Positions 43,429 to 50,882 of a stretch of DNA of 64,000 nt are shown one piece after another. The position numbers were made by a program, and so were the translations under genes. How positions within the stretch are numbered: the first letter of the stretch is position 1; every line of letters begins with the position of its first letter. Origin of the DNA: Streptomyces melanogenes (lineage in GTDB: Bacteria > Actinomycetota > Actinomycetes > Streptomycetales > Streptomycetaceae); assembly GCF_014649795.1 (NCBI RefSeq), contig NZ_BMTS01000010.1, forward strand, positions 1-64,000, in the 5' to 3' direction. The notes under the pieces are model-generated. The model was not told the DNA's origin. It ran no database searches and worked only from the letters and a program-made list of their open reading frames with translations.

Positions 43429-44772
43429 ATGGCCATGCCGAACAGACGAACCGTTCGTGACCTGCGGCGCGACAACCGGACCGCGGTATTGCAACGGTTG
43501 TATTTCGACGGTCCGACGAGCCGTCAGGCGCTCGGCCCCGCCACCGGGTTGAGTTCAGGTTCCATCAGCAACGTGGTCACCGAGCTCGTCGCCGAGGGGG
43601 TTCTGGAGGACGCCGGGGTCGTCGACTCGGACGGCGGCCGCCCGCGCACCCTGCTCCGGGTCGCCCGCGACAGCGGTCACCTCATCGGGGTGGACGTGGG
43701 CGAGACGCGTGTCCGCGTCGAGCTGTTCGACCTGGTGATGAGTGAACTGGCCCGCGCTGAGCTGCCGTTGGAGACCGGCGGCTACGACGTGGACCACATC
43801 GTCGGGCTCATCCGCGACGGCGTGGCCGCCGTGCTGCGCGACGCCGCCCCGGCGCCCGAGCGCCTGCTCGGCATCGGCGTCGGGGTCCCGGGCATCGTCG
43901 ACCGCAGCGGCGCCGAGGGCGCCGTGGTGCACGGGCAGACCATCGGCTGGGACGCGGTCCCGCTGGAGGCCCTGCTGCGCACCGCGCTCGCCGCCGAACT
44001 CCCGCCGGGCGTCCGCCTCTTCGTGGAGAACGGCGCCAAGACGCTCGGCCAGGCCGAGATGTGGTTCGGCGGCGGGCGCGGCGCCGAGAACGCGGTGATC
44101 GTGCTGTTCGGCTCGGGCGTCGGCGCGTGCATCGTCTCCGACGGGCAGATCTACGGGGGTGCGCACAGCAGCGCCGCGGAGTGGGGCCACACCACCGTCC
44201 ATGTACGGGGGCGCCGCTGCCGGTGCGGGGCGCCCGGCTGCCTGGAGGCGTACGCGGGGGCGGAGGCGCTGGTCGCGCGCTGGCGGGAGGCGGGCGCCAC
44301 CCTGCCGGACGGCATCGAGGAGGAGGCGGCCGTGTCGGCGCTGGTGGCGGCGGCGCATCCGGCGGGAGTTGACCCGGAGGCGGGGAGTGCGGGCGAGTCG
44401 GACGCCGATCCCGTCGCGCGGGCCGTGCTCGACGAGACCGCCGAGTACCTCGGCGCCGGGCTCTCCGACCTCATCAACCTCTACAACCCCGAGCGCATCC
44501 TCATCGGCGGCTGGGCCGGGCTCCAACTCGGCCCGTACATCCTGGAGTCGGTGCGCGCGCACGCCACCGCCTACGCGCTGCGGCACCCCGCCGAGCGCGT
44601 CACCATCGAGCTCGGGCGGCTCGGTCCGGACGCGGTCACGGTCGGCGCCGCGACCCTGCCACTGGCCGACTTCTTCGCGCGCGGCGGCCGCCGCGCACCG
44701 GCCGACGAGACGCCCGCCGTCCCCGAACAGCCCGGCTGGCGGGCCTCGGTGGAGGAGCGCGCCGCACGCTGA
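43429..44772 (+). CDS. ROK-family transcriptional repressor
   Basis: A 447-aa NagC/XylR-type regulator. The N-terminal winged helix (about 10-80) has FDGPTSRQALGPATGLSSGS and the wing DSDGGRPRTLLRV. The ROK sugar-kinase-like domain has LIGVDVGETRVRVELFDL, the phosphate-loop region LFGSGVGACIVSDGQIYGG and the zinc motif CRCGAPGCLEAYAG. A low-complexity insertion lies around residues 310-330, and the C-terminal tail is disordered. ATG 43429 has GGGAGGG before it. It is divergent from the transporter/GH1 operon and probably represses it until a sugar binds. Confidence 0.92.
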   Translation: MAMPNRRTVRDLRRDNRTAVLQRLYFDGPTSRQALGPATGLSSGSISNVVTELVAEGVLEDAGVVDSDGGRPRTLLRVARDSGHLIGVDVGETRVRVELFDLVMSELARAELPLETGGYDVDHIVGLIRDGVAAVLRDAAPAPERLLGIGVGVPGIVDRSGAEGAVVHGQTIGWDAVPLEALLRTALAAELPPGVRLFVENGAKTLGQAEMWFGGGRGAENAVIVLFGSGVGACIVSDGQIYGGAHSSAAEWGHTTVHVRGRRCRCGAPGCLEAYAGAEALVARWREAGATLPDGIEEEAAVSALVAAAHPAGVDPEAGSAGESDADPVARAVLDETAEYLGAGLSDLINLYNPERILIGGWAGLQLGPYILESVRAHATAYALRHPAERVTIELGRLGPDAVTVGAATLPLADFFARGGRRAPADETPAVPEQPGWRASVEERAAR

Positions 44773-44902
44773 CGGCTATGAGGGGGGGGTGGGCGCCCCC
44801 CCGGGGGGCTGCGGGCACAGCCGAGCCCTCGGCCCCAACAACCGTTCTGCGTACAACTCTTGACGTGTCGGTAACGCGGGAGAACCATCTGGGTGGCAAT
44901 CG

Positions 44903-44914
44903 GAGAGCGCTCTC
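44903..44914 (+). promoter_or_regulatory. LacI/CebR-like palindrome
   Basis: GAGAGCGCTCTC is a perfect 12-nt palindrome 43 nt before the discoidin/beta-helix gene. It closely resembles the CebR cellulose-utilisation operator of streptomycetes (recalled consensus TGGGAGCGCTCCCA). TTGACG near 44860 could be the -35 upstream of it. Control by CebR or another LacI protein is inferred. Confidence 0.55.
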
Positions 44915-44957
44915 AGATATCCCGTCCCTCACCCCCACGACTCAGGATCGAGGCGCG

Positions 44958-47147
44958 ATGCCCGCTCCCCTCACCGGTTCCCCGGTGTCACCCAGACCCT
45001 CCCCCGGACCCTTCGCCCACCCCCGGCGACTCGCCGCCGCCGTGGCCGCCGCGCTGGTGGCCGCGCTGCTCCTCTTCGCCCCCGCACCCGCCGCCCACGC
45101 CGATCCGCCGCCTCTCTCCCAGGGCCGGCCCGTCACCGCGTCCAGCCAGGAGAACGGCGGCACCCCGGCCACCGCCGCCGTCGACGGGAACGACGGAACC
45201 CGCTGGTCGAGCGCGTTCTCCGATCCGCAGTGGATCCAGGTCGACCTCGGCGCCCCGGCCGCGCTCGGCAAGGTGGTCCTCAAGTGGGAGGCGGCGTACG
45301 CCAAGGCGTACCGCATCGAGCTCTCCACCGACGGCACCGCCTGGACCACGGCGTACTCCACGGCCAACGGCCCCGGTGGCACCGAAACGCTGAACATCTC
45401 GGGCACCGCGCGCTATGTGCGGATGTACGGGACGGCTCGCGCCACCGGATACGGGTACTCCCTCTGGGAGTTCCAGGTGTTCGGCAGCGGCGGCTCCACG
45501 CTGCCCGGCGGCGGGGACCTGGGGCCCAACGTGCTGGTCTTCGACCCGTCGACGCCCGACATCCAGGGCAAGCTGGACCAGGTGTTCCGGCAGCAGGAGG
45601 CGGCGCAGTTCGGCGACGGCCGCTACGCGCTTCTGTTCAAGCCCGGAACGTACAACGGCATCAATGCCAACCTCGGCTTCTACACCTCGATAGCGGGGCT
45701 CGGACTCAACCCCGACGACACGACCTTCAACGGCGATGTGACCGTGGACGCGGGCTGGTTCAACGGCAACGCCACCCAGAACTTCTGGCGCTCCGCCGAG
45801 AACCTGGCGCTCAACCCGGTCAGCGGCACCGACCGCTGGGCGGTCGCGCAGGCCGCGCCGTTCCGGCGGATGCACGTGAAGGGCGGGCTGAACCTGGCGC
45901 CGAACGGCTACGGCTGGGCCAGCGGCGGCTACATCGCGGACAGCAGGATCGACGGCACGGTCGGCCCGTACTCGCAGCAGCAGTGGTACACCCGCGACAG
46001 CTCGGTGGGCGGCTGGACCAACGGCGTGTGGAACATGACCTTCTCCGGGGTGCGGGGCGCGCCCGCACAGAGCTTCCCCAACCCTCCGTACACGACGCTC
46101 GACACCACACCGGTCTCGCGCGAGAAGCCGTTCCTCTACCTCGACGGCAACGACTACAAGGTGTTCGTGCCCGCGAAGCGCACCAACGCGCGCGATGTCT
46201 CGTGGGGCTCGGGGGCGACGCCGGGCAGTTCGGTGCCGCTCAGCCAGTTCTACGTGGTGAAGCCCGGCGCGAGCGCGGCGATCATCAACCAGGCGCTCGC
46301 CCAGGGCCTCAACCTGCTGTTCACGCCCGGGATCTACCACGTCGACCGGCCGATCGAGGTCACCCGGCCCGACACCGTGGTCCTGGGCCTCGGGCTCGCC
46401 ACGATCGTGCCGGACAACGGCGTGACCGCGCTGCGGGTCGCCGACGTCGACGGGGTGCGGCTCGCCGGGCTCCTCATCGACGCGGGACCGGTGAACTCTC
46501 CCGTACTGCTCCAGGTCGGGCCGCCCGGGGCGAGCGCGAACCACGCGGCCGACCCGACGACCGTCCAGGACGTGTTCGTCCGGGTCGGCGGGGCGGGCGC
46601 GGGCCGGGCCACCACCGGCATGGAGATCAACAGCAACCACACGATCGTCGACCACACCTGGCTGTGGCGCGCCGACCACGGCAGCGGCGTCGGCTGGGAC
46701 ACCAACCGGGCCGACTACGGTCTGACGGTCAACGGCAGTGACGTGCTGGCCACGGGCCTGTTCGTGGAGCACTTCAACAAGTACGACGTCCAGTGGAACG
46801 GCGAGCGCGGCCGGACGGTCTTCTTCCAGAACGAGAAGGCGTACGACGCGCCCAACCAGGCCGCCATCCAGAACGGCGGCGTGCGCGGGTTCGCCGCGTA
46901 CAAGGTCGCCGACTCGGTGACCACCCACGAGGGCTGGGGGCTGGGCAGCTACTGCTACTACAACGTGGATCCGACGATCGTCCAGGACCACGGCTTCCAG
47001 GTGCCGGACCGGCCGGGCGTGCGGCTGCACGACGTACTGGTGGTCTCGCTCGGCGGCAAGGGGCAGTACGCGCACGTCGTCAACGGCACCGGGGCGCCGA
47101 CCTCGGGCACCTCGACGACGCCGTCGACGCTGGTCTCGTATCCCTGA
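44958..47147 (+). CDS. secreted discoidin (F5/8C) plus beta-helix protein, probable glycan hydrolase
   Basis: A 729-aa exported protein. The signal peptide has LAAAVAAALVAALLLFAPAP then AHA, near residue 51. A discoidin/CBM32-type module (about 55-180) shows ATAAVDGNDGTRWSSAF and WIQVDLGAPAALGKVVLKWE. A right-handed beta-helix of pectin-lyase type follows (about 190-729; FKPGTYNGINANLGFYTS, ATQNFWRSAENLALNP, FTPGIYHVDRPIEVTRPDTV). The layout resembles proteins often labelled adenylyl cyclase or coagulation factor 5/8 and beta-helix glycanases such as GH55/GH87. A polysaccharide-cleaving role is likely, but the substrate is unknown. A CebR-like box precedes it. Confidence 0.78.
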   Translation: MPAPLTGSPVSPRPSPGPFAHPRRLAAAVAAALVAALLLFAPAPAAHADPPPLSQGRPVTASSQENGGTPATAAVDGNDGTRWSSAFSDPQWIQVDLGAPAALGKVVLKWEAAYAKAYRIELSTDGTAWTTAYSTANGPGGTETLNISGTARYVRMYGTARATGYGYSLWEFQVFGSGGSTLPGGGDLGPNVLVFDPSTPDIQGKLDQVFRQQEAAQFGDGRYALLFKPGTYNGINANLGFYTSIAGLGLNPDDTTFNGDVTVDAGWFNGNATQNFWRSAENLALNPVSGTDRWAVAQAAPFRRMHVKGGLNLAPNGYGWASGGYIADSRIDGTVGPYSQQQWYTRDSSVGGWTNGVWNMTFSGVRGAPAQSFPNPPYTTLDTTPVSREKPFLYLDGNDYKVFVPAKRTNARDVSWGSGATPGSSVPLSQFYVVKPGASAAIINQALAQGLNLLFTPGIYHVDRPIEVTRPDTVVLGLGLATIVPDNGVTALRVADVDGVRLAGLLIDAGPVNSPVLLQVGPPGASANHAADPTTVQDVFVRVGGAGAGRATTGMEINSNHTIVDHTWLWRADHGSGVGWDTNRADYGLTVNGSDVLATGLFVEHFNKYDVQWNGERGRTVFFQNEKAYDAPNQAAIQNGGVRGFAAYKVADSVTTHEGWGLGSYCYYNVDPTIVQDHGFQVPDRPGVRLHDVLVVSLGGKGQYAHVVNGTGAPTSGTSTTPSTLVSYP

Positions 47148-47168
47148 ACCCTGTTACCCCCGTGACGC

Positions 47169-47209
47169 GCGGCTGCGCCGGAGACCGGTCGGGTCTCCGG
47201 CGCAGCCGC
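47169..47209. terminator. bidirectional terminator between beta-helix and LAETG genes
   Basis: A perfect 18-bp stem (47169-47186 with 47192-47209, core GGCTGCGCCGGAGACC) closes a 5-nt loop between two convergent genes, 22 nt after the first stop and 17 nt before the second. Confidence 0.75.
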
Positions 47210-47225
47210 CACGGGGGTGAGTGGT

Positions 47226-47846
47226 TCAGTGCCGGGCCGTGCGGCGCCGGCGCGCGGCCCAGACGATGCCGGCGCCCGCGACGAGCACCGCACCGCCCAT
47301 ACCGGCGACGAGCGGGGTGGAGCTCGACGAACCGGTCTCGGCCAGGTTGGGGCTCGGCGCCGGGGCGGGGGCCGCCGGCGCCGAGGTGCTGGGCGCGGGG
47401 GCGGGCTTGCTGGGCTTGGCCGACGGGGTCGGCTTCGACGGCTTGGACGGCTTGCTCGACGGGGTGGGCTTGGTCGGCGGCGCCGTGTCGCACACGGGGG
47501 ACGTCTTGGTCTCGTCGCGCGAGTACTGGTCGCCGTCGCCCGCCTTCACGATGAGGTGGAGCGTGAGCTCCTTGTCGTGGGCGGGGAGCTTGAGGTTCTT
47601 GTGGAACTCGCCCTTGAACTGCTCGGTGGGCAGCAGGTCCTTGCCGTCCGCCGTCTTGATGGTCACCGTGTTGGTGGCTTCGTCGGAGTACCTGGTCAGG
47701 TCCACCGTGACGGTCGAGCAGGTCACCTTCCACACGGGGGTGTGGGCCTGCGCGGGCACCGCGCTCAGGCCGACGCCGATGAGGCCCGCAGCGGCTGCCC
47801 CTATCAGCGCTCCACGACGACGCCCCGTTCCTCTGATTACGGTCAC
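47226..47846 (-). CDS. sortase-anchored surface protein with LAETG signal
   Basis: A 206-aa cell-surface protein. It has a signal peptide (GALIGAAAAGLIGVGLSAV, ending AQA near residue 34), a small beta-rich domain of about 90 aa with two Cys that may pair (VTCSTVTVDLTRYSDEATNT to SPVCDTAPP) and a Pro/Ser/Lys-rich wall-spanning linker. The C-terminus is a sorting signal: LAETG, a hydrophobic helix (TPLVAGMGGAVLVAGAGIVW) and ARRRRTARH. LAxTG is the motif used by class E sortases of streptomycetes. GTG 47846 has GGAGG 5-6 nt upstream. The ligand is unknown. Confidence 0.88.
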   Translation of the reverse strand: MTVIRGTGRRRGALIGAAAAGLIGVGLSAVPAQAHTPVWKVTCSTVTVDLTRYSDEATNTVTIKTADGKDLLPTEQFKGEFHKNLKLPAHDKELTLHLIVKAGDGDQYSRDETKTSPVCDTAPPTKPTPSSKPSKPSKPTPSAKPSKPAPAPSTSAPAAPAPAPSPNLAETGSSSSTPLVAGMGGAVLVAGAGIVWAARRRRTARH

Positions 47847-48021
47847 AGAATCCTCCACTGTTCCGCACCGCCGGATTGACGGTGCGCGCACAGTACCGCT
47901 CCCGTCCCAGGGGCGAGCAGCGGTCCCCCACATCACTCCCCTCACCTGTCCTGTTCGCGACGGGTCGCCCCGTGCTATACACGCGCCACCGTTGTCACAC
48001 CCACCACGCATGGGGGACCGA

Positions 48022-49167
48022 ATGAGACGAACGTCCTTATTTCTCAGGGCAGTTGGGGTGCTCGCGGCGACGGCCGCGCTCGCCCTGGGAGTCCCGGCGG
48101 CCGGGGCGGACGCCGCGGCACCGGCACCGGCCGCGACCGCCCTCCCGGCGCTTCCGCAGCCGAATTCACATGGTTTGACCCTCAAGAGCTGGTGGGCCGT
48201 CGCCGGGTACGGCGGCCGGATGGCCGACGCGACCTTCACCACCGGCGCGGCCTTCACCCCGCGCGGCGGCACCCCGTGGATCAGCCCGGTCCAGGTGCCG
48301 GTCACGGTGCGGATCCATCTGCCGGTCGGATACGGAAGCGATCCGGCGAGGCGGTACCCCGTGCTGTATCTGCTCCACGGCGGGGGCGGCGACTTCCAGC
48401 AGTGGTCGCGGTCGGACTCCGGGAACGTGGCGGCGACGCTGGCCGGGACGGCGTTCGACGGGATCGTGGTGATGCCGGAGGGCGGCCGGGCGGGCTGGTA
48501 CAGCGACTGGGCCGGGCACACCGACGGGAACTTCGCCCCGCGGTGGGAGACCTTCCACGTCGAGCAGCTGCTGCCGTGGATCGACGCCAACTTCGCCACG
48601 GTGAGGGACCGTTCCGGCCGGGCGATCGCCGGGGCCTCCATGGGCGGGTACGGGGCGCTGCGCTACGGCGGCCGCCACCCCGAACTCTTCTCGGCGGTCG
48701 GCGCCTTTTCCGGGGGCACGGATCTATATCAGGCCAACGCCCAGAAGACCATCGCGGATTCCCTGTGGCAGGCGGGTGCGGCGATCGGCTGGAGCGGACT
48801 GCTGAATCCGTTCTTCCGCGTCACCGGCGACACGCTGTACCGCATGGAGACGGTGTTCGGCCCGCAGAACGGCTGGCCCTCCGTCACTCCCGTAAGCCTC
48901 GCCCTGAACGATGCCTACAACGGCTACGACGGGAAACTCGCCCTGTACGCGGGCGGTGCGGACGGGACCGGCGAGACCGATGTCCACGGCTGGAACCGCA
49001 CCCTGCACGAGAACCTCGACAGCCGCTCCACCCAGCACCGTTACTGCACCGGACCCGGTGAACACAGCTATCAGTACTGGACCGGAGAGCTCAAGGACTT
49101 CGTGGCGCTCGCCTACGGAACCGCACCCGCGCAGTGCCCGAATGGCTGGGGATCGCCTACGCGGTAA
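48022..49167 (+). CDS. secreted esterase (esterase D / antigen 85-like), TTA-containing
   Basis: A 381-aa exported alpha/beta-hydrolase. The signal peptide (SLFLRAVGVLAATAALALGV) is followed by a fold with oxyanion strand YPVLYLLHGGGGDFQQW and nucleophile elbow GASMGGYGALRYGG; a candidate acid is in the GADGTGETDVHGW region and the catalytic His is late (GPGEHSYQYW). ATG 48022 has GGGGGA 5 nt upstream. Codon 6 is TTA (48037-48039), the rare leucine codon read by the developmental bldA tRNA, so expression is probably limited to late growth or differentiation. The substrate may be an acylated polysaccharide or lipid. Confidence 0.85.
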   Translation: MRRTSLFLRAVGVLAATAALALGVPAAGADAAAPAPAATALPALPQPNSHGLTLKSWWAVAGYGGRMADATFTTGAAFTPRGGTPWISPVQVPVTVRIHLPVGYGSDPARRYPVLYLLHGGGGDFQQWSRSDSGNVAATLAGTAFDGIVVMPEGGRAGWYSDWAGHTDGNFAPRWETFHVEQLLPWIDANFATVRDRSGRAIAGASMGGYGALRYGGRHPELFSAVGAFSGGTDLYQANAQKTIADSLWQAGAAIGWSGLLNPFFRVTGDTLYRMETVFGPQNGWPSVTPVSLALNDAYNGYDGKLALYAGGADGTGETDVHGWNRTLHENLDSRSTQHRYCTGPGEHSYQYWTGELKDFVALAYGTAPAQCPNGWGSPTR

Positions 49168-49496
49168 ATGGCCAGCATAAGTGGACCTTTCAGGAGCTCA
49201 TAGCGTCACCATTGGGCCATATCGCGCCTTTTCCAGGGGAGTTGAATTTCTTTCAAACATTCCGGGGAAAGGCATCCCGATCGCGCCCGGACCGTACCCA
49301 CCAGGCAGGCCTTCGGGAGAATCCTCCATTCCATTTCAGGAATCCATTGACTGAATGGACGGTTTCAGGCCCGGCGGCCGCACGCCCCCGTGAATGGCGC
49401 CTTGTGGATGCCCCGTGGCAAGCAGACGATCGGTCCTCGTTCCTGTGCGACAGCCGTCCAGCGGCCGACGCTCATGTCTTCGAGGAGGTTCCTGTG
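49168..49496. other. 329-bp gene-free region before the encapsulin operon
   Basis: No gene is visible; the shell gene's frame stays open back to 49134 but codon usage there is poor. G+C is distinctly low for this genome, mainly at 49168-49260 and 49320-49360. It carries short dyads at 49242-49256 (TTGAA/TTCAA) and 49344-49358 (CCATT/AATGG). It most likely contains the operon promoter. AGGAGG at 49483-49488 is the ribosome binding site of the shell gene. Confidence 0.6.
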
Positions 49497-50882
49497 GTGA
49501 ACGACCGGATGTCCCTCAGCCCGGATGCGGCACGGCAACTCGCGAACGCCACCAAGACCACGCCGCAGATGCGCGGCATCACCCCCCGGTACCTGTTACG
49601 CGCCCTGCCCTGGGTGGACGTCGAGTCCGGGGTGTACCGCGTCAACCGGCGCCGCACCTTCGTCCTGGGCGACGACCGGATCACCACGTACGCGGACAAC
49701 GACGGCACCAACCACGTCGTCCCCGGCGACCTGCGCGAGATGCCGTATCTGCGCGACGCCGACGACGCGCTCCTGACCGAGCTGGCCGGCGCCTTCACCG
49801 AGGTCTCCTTCGAGTCCGGGCAGGTCCTGGTGCAGAGCGGCGACCCGGCCGACCGGCTGTGGGTGATCGTGCGCGGCCGCGCCGAGAAGCGCATGACCGG
49901 CCGGTACGGCGAGGAGGCGCTGCTCGAAGTCATCGGCGACGGCCAGTTCTTCGACCTCGACAGCTGGACCCGGTCCGAGCCGATGCCGTACCGCGTGCAG
50001 GCGCTCACGCCCGGCGTGGCCCTGGTCGCGGAGCGCAGCGCGCTCGCCGCCCTGACCGACCGGGACGCGGGGGTCCGGGCCGCCATGGACGACTACGCCG
50101 CCGGGAACCACATGGTGCCAGGCGCCGAGGTGCCGGTGGACCTGTCCTCCGGCCATGTGGGCGAGCCGGACCTGCCGGGGACGTTCGTCGACTACGAGGA
50201 CGCGCCCCGCGAGTACCACATGACGCTCGCGCAGACCGTGCTGCGCGTGCACACCCGTGTCGCGGACCTCTACAACGGGCCCATCGACCAGACCCGCGCC
50301 CAGTCCAACCTCACCGTCCAGGCGCTGCGCGAGCGGCAGGAGGCGGCGCTCCTGAACCACCCGGAGTTCGGCCTGTTCAACAACGTCTCGGCGGGGCAGC
50401 GCGTCCAGTCCCGCACCGGCTCGCCCACCCCGGACGACCTCGACGAGCTGCTCGCCAAGGTCTGGAAGCAGCCCGGGTACTTCCTCGCGCACCCCCGGGC
50501 GATCGCCGCGTTCGGCCGTGAATGTACCCGGCGGGGCGTGCCCCCGGTCGTCGACACCCGGTTCGGCAGCCCGCTCATCACCTGGCGCGGAGTGCCGCTG
50601 CTGCCGTCGGACAAGGTCCGGTTCACGGGCGGCATGGGCTCCGGCACCACCGAGATCCTGCTGATGCGGATGGGCGAGGCCGAGCAGGGCGTGGTGGGCC
50701 TGCGCCCGTCGAGCGTCCAGGACGAGGTCGAACCCGGTCTGGCGATGCGGAACATGGGCACCGACCAGAAGGGCATCACCTCGTACCTGATGACCGCGTA
50801 CTTCAACACGGCCGTCCTGGTCGAGGACGCCGTCGCCGTGCTCCAGAACGTCGAGGTGTCCAACTACCATGACTATTCCTGA
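49497..50882 (+). CDS. Family 2B-type encapsulin shell protein with cyclic-nucleotide-binding-like domain
   Basis: A 461-aa HK97-fold nanocompartment shell protein. After an N-terminal arm (1-80), residues about 82-200 form a cNMP-binding-like insertion (LAGAFTEVSFESGQVLVQSG, DRLWVIVRGRAEKRM). The capsid core (about 235-461) shows REYHMTLAQTVLRVHTRVAD, LFNNVSAGQRVQSRTG, WGVPLL-type loop TWRGVPLLPSDKVRFTGGMG and FNTAVLVEDAVAVLQNVEVS. There is no helix-turn-helix, so it is not a Crp regulator. GTG 49497 (or 49494) has AGGAGG before it. Codon 34 is TTA (49596-49598), implying bldA dependence. The stop lies inside the cargo gene (14-bp overlap). Confidence 0.88.
   Translation: MNDRMSLSPDAARQLANATKTTPQMRGITPRYLLRALPWVDVESGVYRVNRRRTFVLGDDRITTYADNDGTNHVVPGDLREMPYLRDADDALLTELAGAFTEVSFESGQVLVQSGDPADRLWVIVRGRAEKRMTGRYGEEALLEVIGDGQFFDLDSWTRSEPMPYRVQALTPGVALVAERSALAALTDRDAGVRAAMDDYAAGNHMVPGAEVPVDLSSGHVGEPDLPGTFVDYEDAPREYHMTLAQTVLRVHTRVADLYNGPIDQTRAQSNLTVQALRERQEAALLNHPEFGLFNNVSAGQRVQSRTGSPTPDDLDELLAKVWKQPGYFLAHPRAIAAFGRECTRRGVPPVVDTRFGSPLITWRGVPLLPSDKVRFTGGMGSGTTEILLMRMGEAEQGVVGLRPSSVQDEVEPGLAMRNMGTDQKGITSYLMTAYFNTAVLVEDAVAVLQNVEVSNYHDYS

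Noticed and set aside
49497..50882. The shell gene as a Crp/Fnr-type transcription factor because of its cNMP-like domain.
   Set aside because: No helix-turn-helix is present, and the C-terminal 220 residues read as an encapsulin/HK97 shell, directly followed by a typical cargo.
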